DNA of 64,000 bases from DAIQNV01 sp036788215 (GTDB lineage: Bacteria > Planctomycetota > Phycisphaerae > Phycisphaerales > UBA1924): the NCBI GenBank assembly GCA_036788215.1, contig DAIQNV010000007.1, forward strand, positions 7,815-71,814, given 5' to 3'. The notes beneath the pieces are model-generated. The model ran no database searches. It saw nothing but the letters and a program-made list of their open reading frames with translations, and was not told where the DNA came from. Position 1 is the first letter of the stretch, and each line of letters opens with the position of its first letter. Made by a program: the position numbers and the translations under genes. Below, piece by piece: positions 26,501 through 34,926 of this stretch.

Positions 26501-29380
26501 CGGTGTCACGCCCGGGCACGCCGCGAGGTGCTGCGCGATGTCCCCCGCCCACCCGACCTCCCGCGCGCTGAGCCGGGCGACCACATCGGGCGCGTCCCGC
26601 ACATCGAGGGCCGCCAGCCACGCGCCGAGTGCCCCCTCGACCGCGCCGACGCATTCGGTCAGCCCGTCGATCACGCCCCGGGCATCGTCGGGCAGCCGGA
26701 AGGAGAACGCGCTGACGCCCACGCCCCGCAGCGCGTGCGCCGCGACGCTCTCGCCGGGCGCCTCGACGATCCCCGCCGCCTCCGCGAGCTGGGCGACGAC
26801 GCCCCGGAGTTCCGCGAGCGTTCCCGCGTCGATGTCCGCGACATCGCCCGCCCGCAGGTCGATCCGCGGGCCATCGCCCAGCTGCGTGAGCCGCTCGATC
26901 ACCCGGCGCACGGATTCCCCGCTCGTGCGGGGCGCATGCAGGCCCTCGACGTACCCGTTCAACGCTGCGCGGGTTTCGCCCAGCTTCCGCAGGGTTTCGG
27001 CCCAGTCGGCGGGCTGCCGGGTCGCGACGCACTCGACCGCCTCGCGGACCTGGTCGTACACCTCGCGCTTGCTCGCGCGGTTCGAGTGCAGTTCGAGGCA
27101 GAAGGGCCCCAGCCCGTCCTGCTCGAGCCGCCCGCGCACGACGGTGAGCGCCGCCCGCTTCTCCGCCACGAACAGCACGCGTTCCCCCCGGCCCAGGGCG
27201 TCCGCGATCACGTTCGCGATCGTCTGGCTCTTCCCCGTGCCCGGCGGGCCCTGCAGCACGAAGGTCTCGCCCGCCCCCGCGGCCCGCACCGCCTCGAGCT
27301 GGCTCGAGTCCGCGTCCCGGGTGCACAGGGGCTCCCCCGGCGCCAGCACCCGGTCGAGATCCGGGGCTTCGGGGACGAGGACCTCTTGGGACTCCGCGTC
27401 GTCGCCCTCGCGCTCGCCGGTATCCATCAGCCGGCGCACGAGGGGGCTCTGTCGCAGGGCCTCCGACCGATCCTCAAGGTCGAGCCACATCAGGTGCCGG
27501 CTGAAACTGAAGAGCCCGAGCACCGCCGACTCGCGGACCTCCCACCGATCGATCGTCTTGACCGCCTCGCGGAAACGTCGGAGCACCGCGTCGAGGTCGA
27601 TCCCGCTCTCGTCCTCGGGCAGCTCCCCGAGCGACGGATCGGCGATGCCGAACTCGATGCGCAGCTTTTCGAGGAGCGGCGCGTTCGTGCGCGGGGACTC
27701 GTCGCCCATGCGCACGATCAGGGGACGCCCGGCGCCGGGGCGCTCGAGGCGGACCGGGACCAGGACGAGGGGCGCTTCCCTCGGATCGTCGCTCCCCCGC
27801 TCGTACCACACCAGCGTCCCGAGGGCCAGGTGCAGCAGGTTCGCGCCGGTCTCCTCGAGGCTCGACCGTGCATCGCGGAAGAGCTCGACCCCGCGCCGGG
27901 AGGTCTCCGTCTCCGAGAGCTCCGCGAACACGCGACCCGCCGACAGCTCGCTCAGCACGAACGCCGACCGCGAGTCGCTCCCCTCGCCCTCCGGCACCAC
28001 CTTGGGCTTCGCCACCAGTTCCAGCCCCGCGCCGCCCGCGAGCGCATCCTCGATCCTGCCGAGCCCCCCCTCGCCGACCATCAGGGGCACCGTCCGCCTC
28101 GTCTGCCGGAAGTTGATCAGACGGTTCCGCAGCGAGAGGTCGAGCAACCGCCGCTTCCAGCGGGTCACCCGGTCCTCGCGCTCCTGCGCCGCCGGGATCG
28201 ACTGCGCCGCCCCCACCCCACCCACCTCCCCCACCCCCCGGGCGGGGGGCAAGGGGCCGGGCGTGCCCGGCGCCGCCTCCGTTTCGCCCTCCACCGAGAG
28301 CCGGTAGACCCGGGCCTCGCCCGGCGCGACCTCCGCACGCTCGGCCCGGACCGGCAGGGGGCGCACGCCACGCTTCCGGGCGGCGCGGACGTCGATGATC
28401 TGCGTGGGCCCCGTCTCCCCGGCGAGGCGGTGGAACCCCTTGTCGACCGCCCGCTCGAACCGCCCTTCATCCGCATGCGTGAGCAGGACCGACTCGACCA
28501 GAACCATCTCGTCCAGTTCCGCCCGCTTCCGCGCCGGCAGGCCCGAATCGATCACCGGCTCCGCGAAGTGGTCGGGCGTCAGCCACACGCCCGCGATCGC
28601 GTGCGTCTCGAACAGCACGATGACGGGGTGCAGCCCCGACTGCTCCCACACCGCGGAGAGCAGCAGCGCCAGGTCCAGGCAGGTCCCGAGGCGCGACCCG
28701 AGCACGTGATCCGCCAGGCGGACGCGCTGCCCGCTCGTCTCAAAACTCGCCGGCGGGTTGATGTAGTTGATGCCACGCTCGAGGAGCGCGACGTACCCCG
28801 CCTCCGCGATCCTGCGGGCCCGCTTGCGGTCGTTCGACTGGTAGCCATCCAGCCCCGGCGCGCTATCCTGAGCCAGCAGCTCCGCCGCCCGGACGAGCAC
28901 CGGCTCGAGCGCCGGGTGATTCGGCAGCACGAAACTCGCCAGCAGTTCCGGCGGCGCCTGCGAGCCCCCCCACTCGTTGGCCGCGAGGATGTCGAGGTCG
29001 CCGGTCCACTTCACCTGACCGAACCCGTCGGACTCGACGCCCACCGTCAGCGCCGTCCGCTCGCGCTCGGTCTGGGCCGCGAGCCGATCGCCCGCGATCG
29101 CCACGGGCACCCGGTCGAGCGTGTACGACTGCCCGGGCTCGACCCGGTCGACCCGCAGCAGCACCGGGTCCGCCGCGTCGGTCGAGATGCGCACCGAGAT
29201 CCGCAGGTCGACCAGCGCCGACTCGCCCACATTGGTCAGGCGGATCGAGTCCACGATCGGGAGGGACCGCTGGTGGGCCGCGAAGTTCACCACCGGGCGG
29301 GCGACCACCTCGATCGTGAGCGGGAGCGGCGGAACGAGATCTTCAGCGACGATGTCGGGCGTGGTATCCGGCACGGGCAT
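23516..29380 (-). CDS. Giant SF1 helicase: transglutaminase-like, DUF4011, AAA helicase, REase-like, DUF3320
   Basis: About 1950 residues, with 100 N inside (26096-26195). Domains in order: beta-rich N-terminus; transglutaminase-like region near 200-290 (LGTCLDLALLLSAVW, ETHAIAGVWL); DUF4011 (VTRWKRRLLDLSLRNRLINF) near 400; helicase motif I GPPGTGKSQTIANVIA near 710; motif II LVVFDEASQIPPWEAVGAI with GDSKQLPP near 1340; late motifs NLESVQGDERDVILFSITYG and LNVAVTRARRRVV; an MTES_1575/Vsr-like endonuclease fold (LGIEFDGDGYARSRAARDRD, LVRVWSVEW) near 1650-1740; and a C-terminal DUF3320-like winged region. COG1112-type helicases fused to nucleases recur among anti-phage proteins, so defence is a fair guess. 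It stands alone, without a methylase or other defence gene beside it. Confidence 0.85.
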   Translation of the reverse strand: MPVPDTTPDIVAEDLVPPLPLTIEVVARPVVNFAAHQRSLPIVDSIRLTNVGESALVDLRISVRISTDAADPVLLRVDRVEPGQSYTLDRVPVAIAGDRLAAQTERERTALTVGVESDGFGQVKWTGDLDILAANEWGGSQAPPELLASFVLPNHPALEPVLVRAAELLAQDSAPGLDGYQSNDRKRARRIAEAGYVALLERGINYINPPASFETSGQRVRLADHVLGSRLGTCLDLALLLSAVWEQSGLHPVIVLFETHAIAGVWLTPDHFAEPVIDSGLPARKRAELDEMVLVESVLLTHADEGRFERAVDKGFHRLAGETGPTQIIDVRAARKRGVRPLPVRAERAEVAPGEARVYRLSVEGETEAAPGTPGPLPPARGVGEVGGVGAAQSIPAAQEREDRVTRWKRRLLDLSLRNRLINFRQTRRTVPLMVGEGGLGRIEDALAGGAGLELVAKPKVVPEGEGSDSRSAFVLSELSAGRVFAELSETETSRRGVELFRDARSSLEETGANLLHLALGTLVWYERGSDDPREAPLVLVPVRLERPGAGRPLIVRMGDESPRTNAPLLEKLRIEFGIADPSLGELPEDESGIDLDAVLRRFREAVKTIDRWEVRESAVLGLFSFSRHLMWLDLEDRSEALRQSPLVRRLMDTGEREGDDAESQEVLVPEAPDLDRVLAPGEPLCTRDADSSQLEAVRAAGAGETFVLQGPPGTGKSQTIANVIADALGRGERVLFVAEKRAALTVVRGRLEQDGLGPFCLELHSNRASKREVYDQVREAVECVATRQPADWAETLRKLGETRAALNGYVEGLHAPRTSGESVRRVIERLTQLGDGPRIDLRAGDVADIDAGTLAELRGVVAQLAEAAGIVEAPGESVAAHALRGVGVSAFSFRLPDDARGVIDGLTECVGAVEGALGAWLAALDVRDAPDVVARLSAREVGWAGDIAQHLAACPGVTPDMVSGPDWGAVKPALESWIARGRARDAARADLLTRYDPAILSLDLVLLDVTAKRAQAKTGLARWWAMRGVRNALKGVCLGKVDPARAPADIASARAVVEESXXXXXXXXXXXXXXXXXXXXXXXXXXXXXXXXXXREAGLPERVVERACAGEGLGATEAAGLREQLARLGEARERVERVLVVDWTEAWGDLREEGQLPRTRAVLARWRGSLAGLSDWCHWREARQRASRAGLEGLVGHLEAGGRSGAVADIFERSFGERWLLATADSIDAIRGFSGRGHEAVVRRFRDLDERVIALTKELVRARLATGVPRPSGEVSRQSEMGIVLRELEKRRSHLPIRKLIERAPRTLARLKPCFLMSPLSVAQYLDPGLPRFDLVVFDEASQIPPWEAVGAIARGSRVIVVGDSKQLPPTSFFEKGEDEDEEAGTGEEELESILQECVASGVPSRRLRWHYRSRHESLIAFSNAHYYDGSLETFPSPVDAGGELGVSLRRVAGVYERGGSKTNRAEAEAIVEEMVRVARAGRESVGVVTFNIAQQVLIQDLLDERCRKEPEIEAALANGRNGDEPAFVKNLESVQGDERDVILFSITYGPDEHGRVSMNFGPLNRDGGERRLNVAVTRARRRVVVFCSMEPSAIDLGRTDRVGVRHLRRFLEYAQRGAGVLGGIAGAAESRGVGAIERAVAARLRERGHEVEEDVGVGGCRIGLAVRQGEKLVLGIEFDGDGYARSRAARDRDRLRTSVLEGLGWSLVRVWSVEWRLNPGGVIESLERAIAEAQRSVREAPVASEAAGAAVVRDESARVGSSVAPPVREAPLVREPEPYRAWEGEQRGSRDALTESGDDRGAVRLVREIVEFEAPVLEEIVVRRLAPAYGVDRVTAKVRARCGEIVAKAVASGVVRREGDALWPARGELACEPRAGERALDEVPLAERAAAVVWVLREQVSLPMSELVREASRVLGVARVSAKLAGIMEEGVAEAVRRGEAEVDGESVSLAS
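26096..26195. other. Assembly gap (100 N) inside the giant helicase gene
   Basis: One hundred unknown bases. The reading frame is the same on both sides if the gap is taken at face value, and both flanks look like genuine helicase sequence, but the true gap length is unknown. Confidence 0.99.
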
Positions 29381-29419
29381 TCTCCGTCCGGAGTTTAGTA
29401 AGGTCGGGCCCGACGCGAT

Positions 29420-29560
29420 TCACTCCTCGTCGAACACCGCCCGGACCGCCGGCGTCTCCGTGTCGTCGAACTGCCCGGACCGGACCGCTCGGATGAACGC
29501 CCAGACCCCGAGGCCGGCGAGCACGAGCGAGACGGGGATCATGATGTAGATCACGGACAT
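29420..29560 (-). CDS. ccoS: cbb3-type cytochrome oxidase assembly protein CcoS
   Basis: A 46-residue membrane protein: MSVIYIMIPVSLVLAGLGVW, then AFIRAVRSGQFDDTETPAVR. The single N-terminal helix and the SGQFDD motif after it are diagnostic of CcoS, which is needed to insert the haems and copper into cbb3 oxidase. AGGTGA lies 5 nt before the ATG. It is the last gene of the cco locus, 15 bp after ccoI, the normal order (ccoG-H-I-S). Confidence 0.92.
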   Translation of the reverse strand: MSVIYIMIPVSLVLAGLGVWAFIRAVRSGQFDDTETPAVRAVFDEE

Positions 29561-29575
29561 GGCGTTCACCTGGGC

Positions 29576-32113
29576 TCAGGGGACACGGGGAGGGGCGGGA
29601 ATGGACACCCGCCGACCAGCGGACATCGCGATGAACAGGACCGTGAGCGAGCTCGTGGGCATCAGGATCGCCGCGGCGATGGGCGTCACCAGGCCGGCCA
29701 TCGCCAGGACCGCGGCGCTCGCGTTGTAGCACAGCGAGATCGCGAAGCAGACCCGCACGCGGACCATCGCCCGCCTGGACGCGAGGAAGAGGTCGGACAG
29801 GGGCGTGAGCCCGGGCCTTTGCACCGCCACGTCCGCCGCCTCGAGGCTCGCCTCCGCGCCGCCCTGCACCGCGATGCCGACCGAGGCCGCTGCGAGGGCC
29901 GCCGCGTCGTTGACGCCGTCGCCCACCATCACCACCGGCCCCCGACCCCGCCCGGCCCCGGCCCGGGCAGCGGTCAGTTCGCGCACGATCGCGAGCTTGT
30001 CCTCGGGCGTGAGGTCCCCGCGCGCATCCGCGTCCGGGATGTCGAGCTCCCGGGCGATCACCCGCACGACGCGTGCGTCGTCGCCCGACAGGATCCGCAG
30101 GCTCCACCCGCGCTCCCGCAGCGCGTCGAGCGTCGCCCGCGCCTCCGGACGCAGCGTGTCGGCCACCACCGCCCCGAACCGCACCACGCCATCGACCGAT
30201 GCGAGCACGAGCGCCCCCGCCCGCTCCCGGGCGCACGCTTCCGCGTCGCCCAGGAACGCCCCCGAGACCTCGATCCCCTCACCCTCGAGGAGCGACCGGT
30301 TCCCGACGCACACCCGCCGCCCCTCGATCGTCGCGACGAGCCCGCGCCCGGGCACCCGCACCACTTCGCAGTCCGCGGCGCCAGCGGGCTCTTCCTCCGG
30401 GGCCTCGATGGAATCGACGAGCGCCCTGGCGATCGGGTGGGCGCTGTGCCGCTCCGCAGCCCGCACGAGCCTCGCCGCCTCGGCATCGCCGAAGGTCGCG
30501 AGCACCCGGGGCCGCCCCGTCGTCAGCGTGCCCGTCTTGTCGAGCAGCACGACGCCCGGGCGGGCGAGGCGCTCGATGGCGTCCGAGCCCTTGACGAGGA
30601 TCCTCGAGCGCGCCAGCCGCCCGGTCGAAGCGGTCATGACGAGCGGGGTCGCCAGGCCCAGGGCGCAGGGGCACGAGACGATCAGCAGCGCCGTCGCGTG
30701 CTCGAGCGCCGTGCTCGGCCCCTCGGGCCACCATATCGTCGTCGTGATCGCCGCCAGGATGGTCACCACCAGCACGAACCATCCTGCCACCCGGTCCGCG
30801 AAGCGCATCACCGGCGCCCGCCGGTTCGCCGCGTCCTCGACGAGCCTCATCAGCTTCGTCACGCGGGCCTGGTCGCTCGTCGCGATCACCCGGGCCCGGA
30901 CCGGGCTCGTCAGGTTGAGCGTGCCCGCGTGCACCGTCTGCCCCTCGCCGGTCGCGATCGGTCGCGACTCGCCGGTCAGGAGCGCCGCGTCGATATCCGT
31001 GTGCCCGCGCATCACCACCGCGTCCGCCGGGATCGGCGACTCCGCCGGGATGTCGATCAGGTCGCCGACCTGGAGCGCGTGCACCGGCACCGCCCGCGCC
31101 GTCTCGTTCCCCTCCGCATCAACTTCGACCCGCACCGCCCGCGAGGGCGTCAGCGTGGAGAGTAGGTCGAGCGCATCCGCCGCCCGACGCGTCGACGCGT
31201 GCTGCAGCCACCGCCCGACGAGCAGCAGGAAGACCAGCATCGTCAGCGAGTCGAAGTAGATCTCCCCCACCCCCCGCACCGTGTTCGCCAGGCCCCACAG
31301 CCCGCCGATCGCCAGCGCGATCGCGATCGGCACATCGAGGTTCACGGACCGCGTCCGCAAGGCCGCCAGCGCCCCGCGGAAGAACAGCCGCCCCGGCCCC
31401 GCCAGCGACACCACGCCGAACAGCGCCGAGATCCAGCGGAACATCGCGAGGTGATCCTCCGCCATGCCCCCGAAGTGCCCGCCGTACAGGGCGAAGGCGA
31501 CCAGCATCGTGTTCCCCGCGAGCGCCCCCGCCAGGCCCACGCGCAGCAGCCACGCCCGGTCCTCCTTCTTGCGAAGGTCGTTCATTGCCGAAGGCTTCGG
31601 CGGGTGCGCCGGGTACCCGAGCCGGTCCAGCGTCGTTGCGATCCGAGACAGGGGCGTCGCCGGGTCCCACGTGATCGTCGCCCGCGCCCGGCGCAGATCG
31701 AGCCGCGCCTCCGCCACCGCCGGGTTCAGGCGGGGCAGACGCTCCACCAGCCACACGCACGCGGCACAGTGCACGCCCTCGAGCAGCAGCGTCGTCTGGC
31801 ACAGCCCCGACTCCAGCGTCGTCGCGTGACGCTCGAGGTGCGTGGGGTCGTCCAGCTCCGCGTAGTCGTGCGCCGTCGTCCGCGCAGGCCCCGCCTCCGA
31901 GGGCGATGCCGCCTTCCGCACGCGGTAGTACCCCTCGAGATCGTGCGTGTGCAGCAGGTTGTACACCGTGCGGCACCCGTGACAGCAGAACTGCCTTTCG
32001 GTGGACGCGTCCATGAGCCCCGGGGGCACCGGCAGGTCGCAGTGGGCGCACGCCACGCGCGACGAAGCGTTCCGACGGGCGTCCAGGGCCGAATTGAGAG
32101 GGGCGGTGGTCAT
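29576..32113 (-). CDS. ccoI: Copper-translocating P1B-type ATPase of the cbb3 locus (CcoI/FixI)
   Basis: The 845-residue pump delivers copper for the CuB centre of the oxidase. The N-terminus has a Cys-rich zinc-finger-like domain (CAHC ... FCCHGC) typical of CcoI, then an HMA metal-binding domain with GVHCAACVW. The membrane part carries the copper-site motif SCPCALGLA; the catalytic part has TGES, the phosphorylated aspartate in DKTGTLT, the nucleotide-site HP in AHPIARALV, and GDGVNDAAALA. The frame extends 20 codons further, into the upstream gene, but the conserved domain fits the ATG at 32113, 7 bp after the tauE-like stop. Confidence 0.93.
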   Translation of the reverse strand: MTTAPLNSALDARRNASSRVACAHCDLPVPPGLMDASTERQFCCHGCRTVYNLLHTHDLEGYYRVRKAASPSEAGPARTTAHDYAELDDPTHLERHATTLESGLCQTTLLLEGVHCAACVWLVERLPRLNPAVAEARLDLRRARATITWDPATPLSRIATTLDRLGYPAHPPKPSAMNDLRKKEDRAWLLRVGLAGALAGNTMLVAFALYGGHFGGMAEDHLAMFRWISALFGVVSLAGPGRLFFRGALAALRTRSVNLDVPIAIALAIGGLWGLANTVRGVGEIYFDSLTMLVFLLLVGRWLQHASTRRAADALDLLSTLTPSRAVRVEVDAEGNETARAVPVHALQVGDLIDIPAESPIPADAVVMRGHTDIDAALLTGESRPIATGEGQTVHAGTLNLTSPVRARVIATSDQARVTKLMRLVEDAANRRAPVMRFADRVAGWFVLVVTILAAITTTIWWPEGPSTALEHATALLIVSCPCALGLATPLVMTASTGRLARSRILVKGSDAIERLARPGVVLLDKTGTLTTGRPRVLATFGDAEAARLVRAAERHSAHPIARALVDSIEAPEEEPAGAADCEVVRVPGRGLVATIEGRRVCVGNRSLLEGEGIEVSGAFLGDAEACARERAGALVLASVDGVVRFGAVVADTLRPEARATLDALRERGWSLRILSGDDARVVRVIARELDIPDADARGDLTPEDKLAIVRELTAARAGAGRGRGPVVMVGDGVNDAAALAAASVGIAVQGGAEASLEAADVAVQRPGLTPLSDLFLASRRAMVRVRVCFAISLCYNASAAVLAMAGLVTPIAAAILMPTSSLTVLFIAMSAGRRVSIPAPPRVP

Positions 32114-32120
32114 CGTACGA

Positions 32121-32927
32121 TCACGGGCTCTCGGCCCCGGAGAGCGGGCAGCAGGGCAGCGCCGCATCCGCATCCGGGACGGTGTTTCCGGTCAGGGTCA
32201 CTCGGGAAGGATCAAACGTCGGCAGCGACACCCGCCCCGCAGCCGTCATCACGCCCACGACCACGAACAGGCACGAAGCGGCGATCGGCAGGTGGCGGCG
32301 CAGAGGCCCGGTGAGAAACTGCAGCCCCGCCCCCACCGCGGTCAGCACCGGCAGCGTCCCGAGCCAGAACGCGACCATCACGCCCGCGCCCGCCAGGGGG
32401 TGGGCCGTGCCCGCCGAGGTCAACGCGAAGGCGTAGAGCCACCCGCAGGGCAGCATCGGCGTCAGCAACCCGACCAGCCCCGCCCGCTGCGTCCCGCCAA
32501 AGGCGAACGCGGCGCGGTGCGCCGCTTCCGCGGCACTCGTCCAGCGCTTCGGCACCGGCAGTCGGGGCAGACGGAACCCCGCCACACGGCTCAGCCCGAC
32601 CAGCCCCACCAGCGCGATGCCCACCCCCGCGAGGATCGCCGCGGGGCGCTGCAGACCCCCGTAAGCCGCCCCGAGATCGAGCGCCGACCCGAGCGCCGCC
32701 GCCACGACGCCCAGCGTCGCGTACGAAACCGCCCGCCCCCCGTGGTACGCCAGGTGCAGGGGCAGCCTCGACCGCTTGCGTTCGCCGGGCCTCTCATCGA
32801 CGGCGCTGACCGCGAACAGCACCAGCCCGCCGCACATCCCCGCGCAGTGCGGAGACCCGAGCAGGCTCGCCAGAAGCACCGCCCCGAGCAGCGCGATCAG
32901 TCCGATGGGCTCATCGACCGGAAGCAT
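32121..32927 (-). CDS. TauE/SafE-like membrane protein of the cbb3 locus
   Basis: The 268-residue protein has about six transmembrane helices and the motif GSPHCAGMCGG near residue 25, found in the DsbD/TauE-like proteins (COG2836) that sit between ccoH and ccoI in many bacteria. A second cysteine pair-like element, LTPMLPCGWLYA, follows near 155, and the C-terminus ends in a soluble tail with ALPCCPLSG. The family is thought to move copper or reducing equivalents for oxidase maturation; the exact activity is unsettled. GGGAGG precedes the ATG. Its start overlaps the end of the FixH gene by 17 bp. Confidence 0.8.
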   Translation of the reverse strand: MLPVDEPIGLIALLGAVLLASLLGSPHCAGMCGGLVLFAVSAVDERPGERKRSRLPLHLAYHGGRAVSYATLGVVAAALGSALDLGAAYGGLQRPAAILAGVGIALVGLVGLSRVAGFRLPRLPVPKRWTSAAEAAHRAAFAFGGTQRAGLVGLLTPMLPCGWLYAFALTSAGTAHPLAGAGVMVAFWLGTLPVLTAVGAGLQFLTGPLRRHLPIAASCLFVVVGVMTAAGRVSLPTFDPSRVTLTGNTVPDADAALPCCPLSGAESP

Positions 32928-33417
32928 CGACCACCCTCCCCCGCTGTTCCACCGTCCGCGTCGTCGCGGTCACGGTGTCGCCCAGGGTGATCGTTAGCCG
33001 CAGGTCATACAAGCCGATCTTGGGGAGGTCCGCCGGCGCCGCGTAGGCCCCGTGCAAAGTCTCCGCCAGCGTGACCGTGCTGCGGGCCGACGCGCGGGCC
33101 CGATGGAAATACTCCACCTCGACCGTCGCGCCCGCGACCGGGCCATCCTCGTCGGACAGCACCACGAGGATCTGCTCGGGCGTCAGGCCGGCGTTCACCA
33201 CCATGCCCGTGTCGTCGGTCGTCCGCGTCGCCGCCCGGTTCGCGTCCCAGGCCATCGCCTTGGCGTAGTAGTCCGGCTCGACCGCGAAGGTCTTGTCCGT
33301 CGCCGACTTGTACACGGTCGTCGCGACCATGAACACGTTGATGCTGAACAGCCCCAGCAGGAACAGCGACCAGCGGACCGCGGCGAGGCGTTCAACCATC
33401 TTGGGCGAAGTCGTCAT
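32911..33417 (-). CDS. ccoH: FixH/CcoH family protein
   Basis: The 168-residue protein has one N-terminal transmembrane helix (WSLFLLGLFSINVFMVATTV, residues 16-35) and an exported domain with the FixH pattern YYAKAMAWDANRAA followed by an immunoglobulin-like fold (VLSDEDGPVAGATVEVEYFH, GLYDLRLTI). CcoH assists cbb3 oxidase assembly at the membrane. It overlaps ccoG by 4 bp upstream and the TauE-like gene by 17 bp downstream, so translation is probably coupled. Confidence 0.88.
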   Translation of the reverse strand: MTTSPKMVERLAAVRWSLFLLGLFSINVFMVATTVYKSATDKTFAVEPDYYAKAMAWDANRAATRTTDDTGMVVNAGLTPEQILVVLSDEDGPVAGATVEVEYFHRARASARSTVTLAETLHGAYAAPADLPKIGLYDLRLTITLGDTVTATTRTVEQRGRVVDASGR

Positions 33418-34871
33418 GGCATCTCCGTGGATTCGGGCGATCCCCCGCCCGGGGTCGTCGGGCCTGCGCCCGGCACCGGCCCGAGCATCTTGTACCGGGT
33501 CGTCGTGCGGAACCCGGCGTCATCCGTCACCTCGATCTCGGCCACCCGCATGCCCGAGGTGCCCGCGAAGAAACTCGGGTCCGCGAGCACCAGCACACGC
33601 TCCGACACCGTCTCCCCGGGTTGGACGAGCAGCTCGTCCCGCTCGCCCCGGAAGACCAGCGAGTCGGCGCTGATCCGGTACGCGTGGGGCTCCGTGGTGC
33701 GGTTCGTGATGCGGAGCCTCGCCTGGTTCGCGATCGCCCCGTCCGGCAGCACGTTGAAGGGCAGCCCCTGCGACCGCAGGAACATCACGTCCGCCGCGGG
33801 CTTCGTGATCAGGAGATAGGTGAAGAGCGACAGCACCGCGCACAGCAGCGCGGGGTAGACCGCGAGCCGGGGCCGCTTCCACTTCCACCGCCCCGTCTGC
33901 AGGGCCTCCTGCGACGCGTAGCGGATGAGCCCGGGCTCCCGCCCCAGCTTGGTCATCACCGCGTTGCACGCGTCGATGCACTGGGTGCAGTGGATGCACT
34001 CGAGCTGCAGCCCCTCGCGGATGTCGATCCCCGTCGGGCAGACCGAGACGCAGTTGCCGCAATCGACGCAGTCGCCGAACTGGGGCAGGGCGATGTCGCC
34101 GTCCGCGCTCTTCTTGGGCTTCCCGTGCCCCCGGGGCTCGCCCCGCTTCGTGTCGTAGCCCACGATCAGCGAGTGCCTGTCGAGGAGCGCCGACTGCAGC
34201 CGCCCGTAGGGGCAGGCCACGATGCACAGCTGCTCGCGGAAGAACATGAAGTCGAACAGCATCGCGCCGGTGACGAACAGCACGAACGCGAAGCCCGCCG
34301 GATGCTCGAGGGGCGAGTTCAGCACCCACTCCCGCAGCGTCTCCGAGCCCACGAAGTAGCTCAGGAACGTGTTCGCCAGCAGGAAGCACACCACGAAGAA
34401 CGTCGCGAACCGTCCCAGCACCCTCGCGGGCTTCGGCAGCCGGCCCACCAGGCCGCTCAGCCCCTTGGTCCGCTTCCCGTTGAACAGCCGGTCGATCGGA
34501 CGGAAGACGAACTCCAGGTACACCGTCTGCGGGCACATCCACCCGCACCACACCCGCCCGAGCAGCGCGGTGAAGAAGAAGATCGTGAGGAAGACCGAGA
34601 GCAGGCCCAGGGCCAGCAGCAGCGTGTCCGTCCGGATCAGCGTCTGGCCGAAGATGGTGAACTCGCCCGCCGCGATGTTCACGAAGAACAGCTGCTTGCC
34701 CTGCCAGTGGAGGTGAGGCAGCACCACGAACAGCACGATCAGGAACCAGCCGAGGACCCGCCGACGCTTCCAAAACTTCCCGTCCGCGACGCGGGGCTGG
34801 AGCCACCGTCTCGTGCCATCCGCGTTGAGGGTGGAAAGGACGCGTTCGTTGGGTTGCAGCAGCGTGGTCAC
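33414..34871 (-). CDS. ccoG: Cytochrome oxidase accessory protein CcoG (FixG/RdxA), 4Fe-4S ferredoxin type
   Basis: The 485-residue membrane iron-sulfur protein starts at GTG. It has transmembrane helices at about 38-55, 83-105, 155-180 and 195-215, the motifs VWCGWMCPQTVYLEF and EQLCIVACPYGRLQ, and two 4Fe-4S binding clusters, CVDCGNCVSVCP and CIHCTQCIDACN, at about residues 265-310. The C-terminal domain is an exported beta-sandwich. In other bacteria CcoG is a cupric reductase feeding Cu(I) to the oxidase. It follows ccoP by 55 bp and overlaps ccoH by 4 bp. Confidence 0.93.
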   Translation of the reverse strand: MTTLLQPNERVLSTLNADGTRRWLQPRVADGKFWKRRRVLGWFLIVLFVVLPHLHWQGKQLFFVNIAAGEFTIFGQTLIRTDTLLLALGLLSVFLTIFFFTALLGRVWCGWMCPQTVYLEFVFRPIDRLFNGKRTKGLSGLVGRLPKPARVLGRFATFFVVCFLLANTFLSYFVGSETLREWVLNSPLEHPAGFAFVLFVTGAMLFDFMFFREQLCIVACPYGRLQSALLDRHSLIVGYDTKRGEPRGHGKPKKSADGDIALPQFGDCVDCGNCVSVCPTGIDIREGLQLECIHCTQCIDACNAVMTKLGREPGLIRYASQEALQTGRWKWKRPRLAVYPALLCAVLSLFTYLLITKPAADVMFLRSQGLPFNVLPDGAIANQARLRITNRTTEPHAYRISADSLVFRGERDELLVQPGETVSERVLVLADPSFFAGTSGMRVAEIEVTDDAGFRTTTRYKMLGPVPGAGPTTPGGGSPESTEMP

Positions 34872-34926
34872 GGGTAACGCCTGGAAAGAGAATCACTCAC
34901 ACATGGCAACGGGAGCGCGACCCCGG

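Noticed and set aside
24371..29398. Long open frame on the plus strand antisense to the giant helicase
   Set aside because: It is rich in Arg/Pro/His low-complexity text and lacks any domain, while the minus frame shows complete helicase motifs. High GC content keeps antisense frames open.
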